Assembly (NCBI GenBank): GCA_028023455.1
Contig: JAQFVV010012396.1
Location: 12,255,296-12,319,295 of the forward strand
DNA: 64,000 nucleotides
Source: Epiperipatus broadwayi
Taxonomy: Eukaryota; Onychophora; Udeonychophora; Euonychophora; Peripatidae
Direction: 5' to 3'
Positions within the stretch are counted from its first letter, which is position 1; each line of letters starts with the position of its first letter. This document shows positions 23,401 to 34,136 of this stretch, one piece after another. The notes below the pieces were generated by a model that was not told the origin of the DNA, made no database searches, and saw only the letters and a program-made list of their open reading frames with translations. Position numbers and translations under genes: made by a program.

Positions 23401-24094
23401 CTAATATAGACAATATTCATGTATTTAAACCAATAATAGATAAAATCTTTTAAACTTCTCAACATATATAATGAAATTTATATTTTTATTTATATATTTT
23501 TTTTATTCTTTGTGCATTTCTTATTGTAAAATGAATTATAACAATACTTTGCATTTTTGAATAAACCAAAATGTTTAACGTTTTTTGATAAACTTGTTTT
23601 GTTATTGTTTATGAAAAACAGGAAGATTATTCTAATTTTCTGGCTCATTTTGAAACTTTGTTTGGAATCAGAGATAATAAATCTCTAATAACAATAGCAA
23701 AACAATTTTAAATATTAAAACATTGTTAACAAATAAATACTAAATATTTTTAATAAGCCTGTTAATAAATTATAGCTACTGAAAAGGTAAAAGCTGAGAC
23801 TACAAACTTAACATGGAGCAACTAAGTCTGACTATGTTATTAATAATTCCCAAAGAATCATTTTTTTAACAACCATGCAACAATTCACAGTTTCTTTTAT
23901 CAATGCTAACACATTGGCCATATTTGTTTGATAATAAATTGGTACTGATATGAAAAAAAAAAGAGATTTTCTTGCAAGGTTGTTAAAATATGATTCTTTA
24001 GTAATCAGACATGTGAATTATTACAGTACTTGGATTTATGCTATAACAAATATTTTAAATACACTTTAAAACAACAACAACATCAAAATACCAC
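23401..24094. other. AT-rich non-coding stretch
   Basis: No gene, RNA gene or repeat is supported. A-runs occur near 23951. Confidence 0.4.
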
Positions 24095-24365
24095 ATTAAT
24101 TGCTACCATTAGTAACATATGGCTCAGGATAGAATACAGTGAACAACTACAATTAGGTTGTGTGTTGAAATCTTCATAAAAGTAAGGCTGGCTGTAGAAG
24201 TTAAAATATAACATCACAAATGTAAAATAAACAGATCAAAGAACATGATATCGATAGTTATATTTGTATTTTCAAAGTTATATTGTATAGTTTTACAAAC
24301 TTATCTTTAACTTTTTCTTTCTTCTGTAGTTCTTTATGAATGGTTGCTGATGATAATAACTATTA
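24095..24365 (+). mobile_element. LINE family 2, 3'-end fragment
   Basis: The GGATAGAATACAGTGAACAACTACAATTAG-type stretch at 24125 aligns with the C-terminal coding part of the LINE at 13105-13160. The AACATCACAAATGTAAAATAAACAGAT block aligns with 56785-56815. The end (TTCTTTATGAATGGTTGCTG, 24331-24350) matches the 3' end beyond the finger in the copy near 13352. It is heavily decayed. Confidence 0.6.
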
Positions 24366-25255
24366 ATTTCATTATTATCATAATGATATATGGTTTATTG
24401 TAATAGTAATTGCTTTAATGAGTTGTGACCAAACAGCCAACTATCATTTATAGTCATGTAATATTTTTATACAGTCAAGTATTTGAAATATTTTTTTTTT
24501 TTTTGCTTAAATGATAAATGCCATAACTAAAAAAAAATAAAATTTTTTTTTAAAAACAAACAAAACAAAACAAAAAAAACATTTACAATTTAATAAAATC
24601 ATCAATCAATATGCATTTATGTACCTTTAGATTCAATCTTTTATAAAAATTGAATAGTTAGTGTACACCAAACAGATATGCAAACAATACCTACACAAGG
24701 TCAAATATGTTACACAAAGAGTAGAATAAAATAAGTCACAATACTGAACATAGTACATAGTATCAAAGGCAATAATATTTGAATTTCTGCACAAATTACT
24801 TAAATAAATTAGAAATAATAATTTTGTGATCATAGTATAACATTAACTAACAAATTTATAGCAATTTGATCTTTACAGTATACTATGTATATATAAAAAT
24901 AAATTAGCAGATTTCTCCATATTCTTCCACAAAAAAAATAGTGAAAGATGTCTATATAGCACACTTCAGGATATGTAAAAGGCTTAAAGGAAAAAAAATC
25001 ATACTCTGTTAAAGTTACAAATACCCTCATGCATAAACATCTCTGAATTTGTTGAGTTTCTGGTGTTGGGATGATGGGCATCCAAATAAACTGATTTTAT
25101 ACAACAAAATATGTATCATACCAAACCAGGTGGTCAGTGGAGCTTTTTGAATGCATTAGAATTTGTACGATAATAAATTCATTAACATTTATTCACATAT
25201 TCTTCAATAAATAATTATTTCAGTCTAAATTATAAAATTAATTGAACTTTCTTAT
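24366..25255. other. AT-rich non-coding stretch
   Basis: Long T and A homopolymers (24490-24580) are present. Minus-strand open frames at 24633-25081 have no recognisable motif and are treated as chance. Confidence 0.4.
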
Positions 25256-26430
25256 CTATGCTAGGGATAATAGTATCTGTGTTTGAGAATTGAAGATTAG
25301 GCTTAGCAAAACTATAAAGTATTAAGAATTTTTTACAAGCACGTAGGGGATCTTATTCTATGTAATACTTAATATTTCTAAGAATTTCTTCATGCCCAAT
25401 TAATTCCCTCACTCCATACATACTTGAATTATTGTAGGCCTCATTTTATTTTCAGAATTCATTATTGATATTGCTCTGTAAAGTTTAATTTCTTGTTAGA
25501 ATGATAGACTCAAGAACTAAAGGTTCCTGGAATAGATAGTCTAATAAAATATTTGTAGTTAGAAACAATTCTAACAAACAAATTCTAAGAATCAAAATAA
25601 TATTAAACTTTGATAGTAGAAGATTTACTTTATTCATCTTTTAGATGCAGATTATATTTAAAAATATTCTCCAAAGTTCAAAAGGAATTATTGGTAATTT
25701 AAACTTTTCCACATTTCAAACAATTTTTATAAATTAAAATAAAATGTGTACATAACTATAATTTTATTGATATATATTTTTACAATAATTTGCAATGAAA
25801 CTAATTTGGTTTTTAATAATGAAAATTTTTATTTATATGTCTTTTTTTCTTAGTCTCCCATGTCTATCAATGAGAAAATGTCTTTCATAGTCTTTTTACA
25901 TTTAATTCCATTAATAAATTATTCTTGCCATTTGAATCCTTAAATTAGCAAGCTTCGTTCACTTTGCTGCAATTGTGAAAGATTATAATGGCGTCTTAAG
26001 ATTACCCAAGTTCTTCCATTCTTTTTTGATAATGTTGTCTAACATTCTCTCAATCAGATTCTAAATGACAAAATCTTCTTGAATTAGAGCAATTTATTCT
26101 GAAAACTTATCACTTCATCTCTGATCCATATTTTGCCAAATGATCAACATATTTTCAGTCTTAACATTTATAATGTCAATCACCAATATTTTTCTTCATT
26201 GAGAGACTTCTCTTTGTGTCACTGATAGTCTATGAATCTTTTTATTTGTGTAAATACTAGCATACTTGTTTGAGAGCTGAAGGTTAGACTTGGAAAATTT
26301 CTCTATCAATAATTGACTTTCTCATTTCTTATGCATCATTATATGATTCATTTTATATTCAAAATTCATCAGCGATATTGTCCTGTGCAGTTTAATGAAC
26401 TGTTAGAGTTACAGGCTTAAAAATTATAGC
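25256..26430 (-). repeat. Two degenerate copies of an unclassified, probably LINE-derived repeat
   Basis: The blocks 25270-25500 and 26255-26415 share sequence in the same order. One shared block covers GTTTGAGAATTGAAGATTAGG versus GTTTGAGAGCTGAAGGTTAG, the other TTTTCAGAATTCATTATTGA versus TATTCAAAATTCATCAGCGA, both followed by a CTGT..AGTTTAAT word. On the minus strand, 26230-25930 yields QKRMEELG followed by SxDAII and NCSKV with interrupting stops, similar to the EELGLSWDE region near the end of some LINE ORFs. No intact domain remains. Confidence 0.4.
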
Positions 26431-27640
26431 ATCAAAACTCAACTTGTCACTTTTAGTGCTTGAATTGTCACATGCCCTCATCAGATTATGCATTCAATTA
26501 CTACCTTTTAAGTAAAACTGCTATTTACACTATGTTTATATATACAAACCACATACAGAAAAAAATGACAAAAAGTACAAAACTAATTACTATATTCCTT
26601 AAAATCATAAAAATTATCTCATTATGCATTATCTATCCTCTGGCAATTAACTTCACCACATTTCTATCTCCTGCCTATTTGTAGTTGCTTTAGTAATGAT
26701 TTTCATTTTTAATTAATTCTTTAGAACAAAAAAAACAAAAAACAATATCAATTAATTAAAAACTTCAGTAATTAAAAGAAAATGACTTTCAGGTTACCAA
26801 AAGCAGAAGTAATGATGGTAATTATTGTGGTGAATAATGAATAGAATTTAAAAATATCTATTCAATTTCAAGCATGGATTGTGTGGTGATTATTGTTATA
26901 ATAACAATAAAATCACAATTATTTTGTATCGGAGCTTTATTTAGCCACAACAATTTTTTGTACAAATAATTTTTCTGGGGAGATGGAAATCAATTACAAA
27001 CATAATTTCTGATCATCTAACAATTAAAACATAAATTATACATACATACTTGTAGCAGAAAAATGAGGGGAGTTATATATTTAATCCACATATCAAAGCT
27101 TGTAAATAAGTCCAAATGGCAACTTACTCAATCTAATTATAAAGCTGTAACTAAACATCAAGTTTATTAAAGTTTGTATATTTTTGTTTTAATTACTAAA
27201 AGAGTATAATTTGTTAAAGATATATATATCATAGAAATAAAAAATCCTATATTCTTAAAACAATTATTATTCCATGGCATCTTTGTGAGAAGTTGTTAAT
27301 ACATTGAATAAATATCAGGATCTATTCCTGTTCCATGGAATCTAATGTGATATGTATTGCTGAAAGCTAATCTTTAATTGTGGGCCCATATTTTTTTTAC
27401 TTGATAAATTATGAGAATTTAAAAAACTGAAAGAGTTAATCAAACACAAGAGAACATAAATTGTAAAATCTACCCGTGATACTAAAGAAAAAGCTTTCTT
27501 AATGTAATTAATTATGAAATACCAATTCATATCATAATTGCATTCCAATGAATTTATTTTAAGATCTTACCAAAAACAGTCTGCTGGAAGCTTGAATGGA
27601 TCCTTTGACTGGCATGATCTTCATAGTAGTAAAGATGAGA
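26431..27640. other. AT-rich non-coding stretch
   Basis: No gene or RNA was seen. Frames at 26460-26684 (plus) and 27342-27548 (minus) are AT-driven and lack recognisable motifs. Confidence 0.4.
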
Positions 27641-27655
27641 GAATACAATATCTTA
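27641..27655. repeat. 15-bp target duplication, left (palindrome A2)
   Basis: GAATACAATATCTTA recurs at 28008-28022 with one mismatch (GAATACAAGATCTTA). Confidence 0.75.
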
Positions 27656-28007
27656 AACAATGAGCATTGCCAACTGCTCAACAAGCTTTGTAATAAATGC
27701 TTAGCCAGAGAAAGCATTTAAAATATCTCTGTCAGGAACCCAACCCCTCCCCCCAAACCTGAATATGGTTTCATGCTTTGGCACTCCTCAGAGAGATGCT
27801 AGTGTAGCTTAAACCCTAGTGCTTTTCTGAGGAGTGGCAAAGCATGAAACCATGGTCAGAGGTTTGGGGGGGGGGTCTGACAAAGATATTTTAAATGCTT
27901 TCTCTGGCTAAGCATTTATCACAAAGCTTGTTGAGCAATTGGCAATGCTCATTGTTTATATCTTACAAGCTTAAGAGAATTGGGTCATGTGTTCTATGAC
28001 TTATTTT
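27656..28007 (+). mobile_element. Long-hairpin element, family A, copy A2
   Basis: This has the same architecture as the element at 7159-7567: left arm about 27659-27800, right arm about 27820-27957, then a one-sided tail of about 50 bp (CTTACAAGCTTAAGAG, then GGGTCATGTG and CTATGACTTATTTT). 15-bp direct repeats with one mismatch flank it. Compared with A1, many differences are mirrored in both arms. For example A1 has GAGGATTGCC with GGCAATCCTC, while A2 has GAGCATTGCC with GGCAATGCTC; the arm block AGCCAGCACTT in A1 is AGAAAGCATTT in A2, again in both arms. No ORF is present. Confidence 0.85.
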
Positions 28008-28022
28008 GAATACAAGATCTTA
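28008..28022. repeat. 15-bp target duplication, right (palindrome A2)
   Basis: This is the second copy, 14 of 15 matching 27641-27655. It follows the one-sided tail exactly as in A1. Confidence 0.75.
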
Positions 28023-28737
28023 TCTCCAATTATTTATTCTGGCAGATAATACTTTTATTATGAGCTCACTATCCTGAAAAAACTTCAGATAGAACTAGAT
28101 TCTAAGCTGTTTGAATTGCTTTGTCTCTCCATGCAGATTAATCTATTGGTTTGCATGGCTATTAACCTTCATCAATATTTCTTCCAGATTTACCTTATTT
28201 AAGGTTACTTTATTATATTTTAGATCCACTCCAATCCCACTTGGAGTCAGTGATAGATCAGAAATACATCTTTTGATTTTATAAATAAAATTCTATCTTA
28301 CTTTCATTTCATTATTCTAATCTAATTTTGAAAAATATTAAGTTTACTTGAATTAAAAAAAATTGCTTTGAAATTGTTTCCAAGTTTATGTTGATTTGCT
28401 TTAATATTTTAACTACTTTAGATTGCTCTGTTAAGAATAAAACAAAACAAAAAAAAGAAATATAGACGTCAATGTCTTTCTTACAAGTTCAAAAATATTG
28501 ACTAATTTGTATTTAGAGGCAAAAGTAGTAATCCACCTATATAATATTTAAATTATACTCTTTTTTTCTATAGCAATAAAATGATATAAAACACACATTG
28601 TATCCCAATGAAGAGGTTACTGATCTTCTCTCCAAGCTGCCTGCAGTTCTATCTCTTGCTAGCATAATTGGATTACAACCTGTGACATGAAATGTGACAA
28701 TTGTTTTGTATCTTTGTAAAAACCACTGTGTAATAAT
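28023..28737. other. AT-rich non-coding stretch
   Basis: Nothing is identified. A slightly GC-richer patch near 28605-28690 has no defensible open frame. Confidence 0.4.
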
Positions 28738-28739
28738 GT

Positions 28740-28998
28740 GTTAACATTAAATTTTGTTTTAAAATAGTCATAACTGCTGCTAAAACATTTCAAATGATAC
28801 AATCTGTGTTTAACAGTGAAGCCATGACATGTAAAAATGTTTTCAAGTGATATGAAAAATTTTGTAATGGCAAGAAAAGGATTGAAGATGATTCATGATT
28901 AGGCACAACTAAAACAATTCAAAATGAAAAAAGAACGTATAAAAAGTTGTTGAAATATTTTAAAATGAGCACTGGGTATTTAGTAACAGATTGTCTGC
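28740..28998 (+). pseudogene. mariner-type transposase N-terminal fragment
   Basis: One frame, with two internal TGA codons, reads NIKFCFKIVITAAKTFQMIQ, then SVFNSEAMTCKNVFK, YEKFCNGKKRIEDD and LGTTKTIQ. This follows the N-terminal helix-turn-helix of mariner transposases: the KLGKSAxETFxMLxxxYGxEAMSRxxxFEWxxRFKxGRxxVEDDxRxGRPxT pattern. The first and second helices are recognisable. The C-terminal catalytic D,D,D domain is absent. It could derive from a mariner element or a host gene with the same domain. No terminal inverted repeats were found. Confidence 0.65.
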
Positions 28999-30219
28999 AT
29001 GCATATATATGTTATTAGTGTAAATAAAGTTTATTAAAAATTTGTAATTGTGTGCAGACAATACATTGCTATTATTATCTTTACAAAAATGTAAACTCTA
29101 GAAAATTAGCATGCAACATAATAAATGAGGCTAACATATTGTAACACTAGTGAGATATATGTTGTAAAATTTACATATCTGCATTATATATTTCATAATT
29201 TAAAAATATATGAACAAATTTGTTAAGAAAGAAAAGACTAGTTCAAGAAATAATTAGTTAAGAAGTAGTTTTTAAACATAATTTTCTTTTAAAAGAGATC
29301 AAAGCTTTTATTGAGAATGGGGTGGGAAAAAAGAATTAGAAATAAAATCTTAAAAATCACTCTCCTTTTTATAAATTAAAAATAAGTTAAAAGAATAAAT
29401 AGATAAAAATAAATGTTAGTAAAAAATCTAAAATAAAAAAAAGGGATTAATTAATTAGTGAAAGTAAACTTTTGAAATGCCAGTCAAAAACAATAGTAGA
29501 ATTAATTACAAACTGTAAACTATCTTATTGGCATAAATATAATAAGATAGTAGATTAATCTAGGAAAAAGATTAGATTAAAGAACAACTGCCTATTATCT
29601 ATTTCAGTCTTCATTTTGTGATCGAGTTATTCCAGTATTCATGCTGTTATTAATGCATTACATTGTTCATTGCTTTAGAGATTCAGAAATACAAAGACAG
29701 AATAGAACCATTCATTACTGCTGTGGAAAATATTATTGCATAAGCCACAGAACTAGCAGCATGCATTGCCAGACCATCTTAGAAGTATTTGACTGGGTTA
29801 CAGGCCCTAAAGTCCTCCACAAAAGCAACTGTCTCTGCCTGAATCAGCATTAAAAACTGATGCCAAAATGGTGAAATAGATGCTGCCACAAATTCTCTCT
29901 CACATTGTTGAGTTGCAGAATGAAAGACAAGCTCTGGAGCTGTCAATGGTGACCAAAAAACCAACCAGTTGGAAAGTAACACTAATGAAAAACAAACCAA
30001 ATGAACTGTGTCATCTAATCTCATGAAAACTTAGGTATTTTCCATAACAATTGTCTATAGACACTTTATTTTAAATGAAAAGAACATTAACGAAGAACTA
30101 TTATAAATTTTAGTCTGAACTAATCATTTATATTTTTTTGTGTAAAATTTTATTGTTATATTATATTAGATATATCTGTGCATGAATAAATAATGTTTGC
30201 TTAATTATTATTTGGTCTA

Positions 30220-30222
<3 letters not shown>
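28999..30222. other. AT-rich non-coding stretch with a GC-richer island
   Basis: The patch 29640-30030 has noticeably higher GC and overlapping open frames on both strands (plus 29641-29853, minus 29779-30024). I recognise neither product and see no convincing splice sites. An old unknown repeat is as likely as a gene. Confidence 0.35.

Positions 30223-30285
<63 letters not shown>
30223..30285. repeat. (TC)n microsatellite, about 31 units
   Basis: An uninterrupted alternating T-C tract, the longest simple repeat in the window. Confidence 0.98.
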
Positions 30286-30288
<3 letters not shown>

Positions 30289-30369
30289 TGTCACTGCATC
30301 ACCATTTATTTAAAGAGATAAATGTTTATATGTCTTAAGATAATGCACTGGATTCCTTTGATTAAGAGT

Positions 30370-30660
30370 AAGGAGCTAGTTGGGATATTTCAAGCATTGG
30401 ATTGGTGTGCCTGTCATTCAAGCATGCTGGCTATATAACATATGGTCAGCTGGCACCTGAGTTTGATTCTCAAAACAAATAAAATGCTTTGGATGGCAAT
30501 GTTTTGTTCCAGGAGTCAAAATGGGTCATGGTCAGGAAATGTGGTCATGTTATGCTTCGTATAGCCTGATCTGGCCATGGGTGTCATTAATGGTTAGGCT
30601 ATCAATGGTATTCTCCCCTGTGCTTGAAGTGGCGGTCCATTCCCGTAGTTGAAAGATATA
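30370..30660 (+). mobile_element. Possible tRNA-related SINE
   Basis: This GC-richer block contains GAGCTAGTTGGG near its start and the B-box-like CCTGAGTTTGATTCTC at 30458-30473. A body follows with GGTCATGGTCAGG, then TGATCTGGCCATGGGTG and GTGGCGGTCCATTCCCG. There is no second copy in this window and no flanking direct repeat was found, so the call rests on the B-box and length only. Confidence 0.35.
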
Positions 30661-30989
30661 ACTGAATAGTTGCATAATAAAATGAAATATATAAAAGATA
30701 TTGTTTAATAAATAATGTTATGAAAGGATATAAAATAATAATTACCAAGAAAGTTATGTATTAAGAGTTGATAATAAGCGTAGTTAAAAGGGTCAAGAGA
30801 TATTAGAAAGATATTGAAAATATAGTAAGTAAAACTATAAAAAAAAAATCAGCTTAGTAAGAATATGTGATGTGATGTATTATGGCTTCTCCTTAAACGA
30901 AGTCAAGAATATCTCAGCAATTATGCCCAGATAAACCTGTTAGCCACTTTCTTTTACATTCCCCACTCTAAATTTACCCATAATCTGCT

Positions 30990-31949
30990 CTATCCCATTT
31001 CCACAACATAATTTTTGTCAACTCTATAACCTTTAAAATCCCCCTTATCTTTTCCCAAACCCAGCATAAAAACCAATAATTCACTTTCTGTATAATCACT
31101 CTTTTCATATTTATTTTTCCACAACTTCATTATATGTACCCTTTCTGTTTTCAAACATTTACATTCAATTAACAAATGCCTAATATTTTCAATTTCTTCC
31201 TTACATAATTTACAAAATAAATCACCCATATTTTTCCATTTACATGTATATTCTTTTGTAGCTAAAGATCCTGTTCGAGCCTTAAACAATAAACTACTTT
31301 CCTTACTATTATCATATATTAGCTCACACCTAATATTCTGTTTATTTCTATATATATTTAAACTCTTTTTACTCTCCATACTATTTCTCCATCTCTCTAA
31401 CTCCCTAGTCTTTATTAATAAATTTATTCTTTTATCCCATTCCTTACTACTATAACACTCAATAATCCTCTTAACACAATCATCCCATCTTTTGTACAAA
31501 TATACTGATATAAATTCTTTATCCAAATCTTTTGCATACTGCATTACCTTTCTCACCCATCTTGTTACCTGCCCTTTACTCATAACCCAATTAAATACTA
31601 TTTTAGCTATTCTTTTATTATCCATAAACTGCAATCTACCAAACATTTTCATTTTACTTTTTGCATCTCTCATATGAAAACTTGACCATCCCATTTCTCC
31701 TTGAATTGCCTCCCTTGCTGTCCATACTTCTGCATCCAATGCATGTCTTCCTATTTCCCTTTGAGCTTTTTCTAAATAATCTAATATCTTTTTACTAACA
31801 TATAATGCATCATTACCATATGTTAACCCTGCTACTGCAACTCCTTTCCATATAATTCTAGCTACATCATATTTATTATATGAAAATACTGTTAATTTCT
31901 TTATCAATCCCTTTCTTTTCTTTGCATCATTTAACAATTTTTCTCCCAT
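30990..31949 (-). pseudogene. CR1-like ORF2, C-terminal third
   Basis: 319 open codons cover the region after the RT thumb. LTYGNDALYVSKKILDYLEK, with GRHALDAEVWTAREAIQGEM further on, corresponds to the YGxExxxxxxxxxxxLExxQ segment of LINE ORF2. A long basic region follows. Near residues 245-262 lies LCKEEIENIRHLLIEC, preceded by C-K, a C-x2-C-x7-H-x4-C knuckle presumed to bind nucleic acid. The frame ends at a stop at 30990-30992. It is offset from the upstream RT frame near 31940 (an EWEKNC/MGEKLL join). Confidence 0.85.
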
Positions 31950-32343
31950 TCATCCAAATAATTTTTCTGATTACTTAAAATAATTCCCAAATAACTATAT
32001 CTATTCACCACACTTAACTTAATATCTCCCAATAAAAATTCTATATCTTCTCTTTCCTCAGTATTAACCATCATTATATTTGATTTTTCTTCACTAAATT
32101 TAATCCCCATCTCTTTACCCACCCTTGCACATGTCCTCAACATAACTTCCATATCTTTTCTTTTTTCTGCACACAAAAATATATCATCCGCAAAAAAAAA
32201 AGACCTGACAAAATATATACTCCCTTACTACCTATTAACGGTATCTCTATCCCTCTTCCTAATCTTTCTATTGCTCTTTCCATTTCACTCAAATACAACA
32301 CAAACAAAATAGGTGACATAGGGCATCCTTGCCTTAGTCCCAC
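31931..32343 (-). pseudogene. CR1-like reverse transcriptase, palm to thumb
   Basis: GLRQGCPMSPILFVLYLSEM (32343 leftward) is RT block B'. The catalytic FADD is at 32183-32194, out of frame with it because of an A-run (T-run in sense) of uncertain length at 32191-32200. Restoring the reading frame is not needed to see both catalytic aspartates. Downstream, KEMGIKFSEEKSNIMM and RYSYLGIIL are the thumb blocks typical of LINE RTs. Confidence 0.85.
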
Positions 32344-32375
32344 ACCATTTTTAACTTTAATTGATTCTATATTCT

Positions 32376-32732
32376 CTAATTGATATATATATAATAATTA
32401 TTTTCATATAATTTCTTAATAATATCTATTAAAGCTTCATCCATTCCCAAATTTGCTAAACTTATCCATAATCTATTTCTATTTACTCTATCATATGCCT
32501 TCTCTATATCTATAAAACTCATATATAACTGTTTATCTGCATTCCTACTCATATCCATAAGTTGTGTAACTACAAATAAACTATCTCCTATATGCCTATC
32601 TAATCTAAAACCTCCTTGCATTTCACCCACTACATTATTCCCTTCCATCCATTTTACAACTTTACTAGCCATCATATATGAGAAAACTTTATATAAAACT
32701 GATGTTACCTCTATCGGTCTATAATTATTCAA
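32376..32732 (-). pseudogene. CR1-like reverse transcriptase, fingers and palm A
   Basis: NNYRPIEVTSVLYKVFSYMM is RT block 1-2. GEMQGGFRLDRHIGDSLFVV is block 3, with GGFR for the usual AGFR. LYMSFIDIEKAYDRV carries the first catalytic Asp. The frame is open for 118 codons and stops at 32376 in an AT-rich run. Upstream, towards 32800, a FNKMAQNRVFPSS segment with one stop links it to the palindrome insertion point. Confidence 0.88.
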
Positions 32733-32824
32733 CTTTCTATGATCCTTACCCTTTTCTTTAAATAATAGCCTTACTCTTGTATTACTTCAACTACTTGGGA
32801 AAACTCTATTCTGTGCCATTTTAT

Positions 32825-32837
32825 TAAAACAGGATAA
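32825..32837. repeat. 13-bp target duplication, left (palindrome B)
   Basis: TAAAACAGGATAA is repeated exactly at 33504-33516. The CR1-like ORF2 reads continuously when the intervening DNA is skipped. Confidence 0.88.
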
Positions 32838-33503
32838 CTGAAACACAGGCTTGTTATATACCTGTGGCTATATATATGTAATATAGGGTATATGAGCACA
32901 GACTTTCACACTACCCATCTCTCTCCACTCTATCTAATAACACTGATACACCTAAACACATATATGCTGAAAAGATAAATAATCACCAATATACGTATTT
33001 CATGCTAAACCAGCAATCATCAGTTGGTCCAGACTATCATCTTTACACACATATATAGTATAAGTGCTCAGATATATATTAAGATAGACTATCCTCATAG
33101 TTTAATGGACAGGCTTCAATCCACTCCACACTGACCTTAGGTCAACATCGGTGTGACAATAATCTCGGCCTCAGGGTGGCCTTTGAGCATTCCATCATCA
33201 GATTTTCAATTGGATGGACGGTTGAAGAGTTGGAGTGTGGAGTGGATTGAATCCTGTCCATTAAATACTATGCAAGGATAGTCTACATCTCTAATATTAA
33301 TATCTGAGATCACGGCTTATACTATATATGTGTGTAAAGATGATAGTCTGGACCAACTGATGATTGCTGGTTTAGCATGAAATATGTATATTGGTGATTA
33401 TTTATCTTTTCAGCATATATGTGTTTAGGTGTATCAGTGTTATTAGATAGAGTGGAGAGAGGTGGGTGGTGTGAAAGTCTGTGCTCATATACCCTATATT
33501 ACA
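32838..33503 (-). mobile_element. Long-hairpin element, family B, inserted in CR1-like ORF2
   Basis: A 666-bp insertion interrupts the LINE ORF2 between exact 13-bp duplications. Arms at 32878-33131 and 33235-33502 are reverse complements at high identity (GTAATATAGGGTATATGAG outermost, CCACTCCACAC/GTGTGGAGTGG innermost). A 103-bp unpaired centre separates them. An extra 40 bp (32838-32877) with its own CACAGG...CCTGTG hairpin lies on one side only. By analogy with family A this is the 3' tail, giving minus orientation. Solo arms are at 9185 and 14343, and a reduced copy at 23225. No ORF is present. Confidence 0.88.
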
Positions 33504-33516
33504 TAAAACAGGATAA
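33504..33516. repeat. 13-bp target duplication, right (palindrome B)
   Basis: This is the exact second copy of TAAAACAGGATAA. The LINE ORF2 sequence resumes at this repeat. Confidence 0.88.
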
Positions 33517-34136
33517 TAACTTTACTTTTGCCCTATATCCTAAATTCATTACCATCTCTGCTGCCCATCCATCTAAACCTCTTGCCTTCCCACTTTTCAA
33601 TTTCTTCTCTACCTCATTTAGTTCATTTTCTGAAAAGCCAATATTCCCATTACTATATTCTTTCACATTTTCTAACATTCTATCATTCACATCTAACATA
33701 TTTTCTATATTCATTACATAACTATTTAAGATTCTCTCTAAATCTTCTCTAGAACTACACTCAGTTCCCTCATCATCTAGTAATACTAACTCTCTCTCCC
33801 CTACATTTCTCCTTTTAATATAATTCCAAAATTTTTTACTTCCATCTCTTCCACTTTTATTAATATCCTCCAACAATTTACTATTCAATTTCATTCTCTC
33901 TCTATAAATATCTATTTTAGCCAACTTCTTCTTTTCTAAGTACTTTTCCCATTTAGCATTAATATCTTTTTCACTTTCCTTATTCTTAATAGCACACTTA
34001 TATTCTCTACATGCTTCTTTCCTTTTTTTTTACACTTTTACTAATTTTAATTTTTTTATTACTTTTATTCTTTTCAATATTCTCACCTAAAACCCTATTT
34101 ACAACTTTTTCTACTTCTTTACACCAATCCTTATAC
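33505..34136 (-). pseudogene. CR1-like ORF2, linker between endonuclease and RT
   Basis: Starting from GEYKDWCKEVEKVVNRVLGE at about 34145, this is in a different frame from the endonuclease part because of slippage in a G-rich run (plus-strand Cs at 34140-34147). It continues to KIDIYRERMKLNSKLLEDIN, SGRDGSKKFWNYIKR and ENELNEVEKKLKSGKARGLD (block 0 of the RT, usually GKAPGLD). It ends at the palindrome insertion. One internal stop lies upstream of 33924. The longest open part is 33499-33924. Confidence 0.82.
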
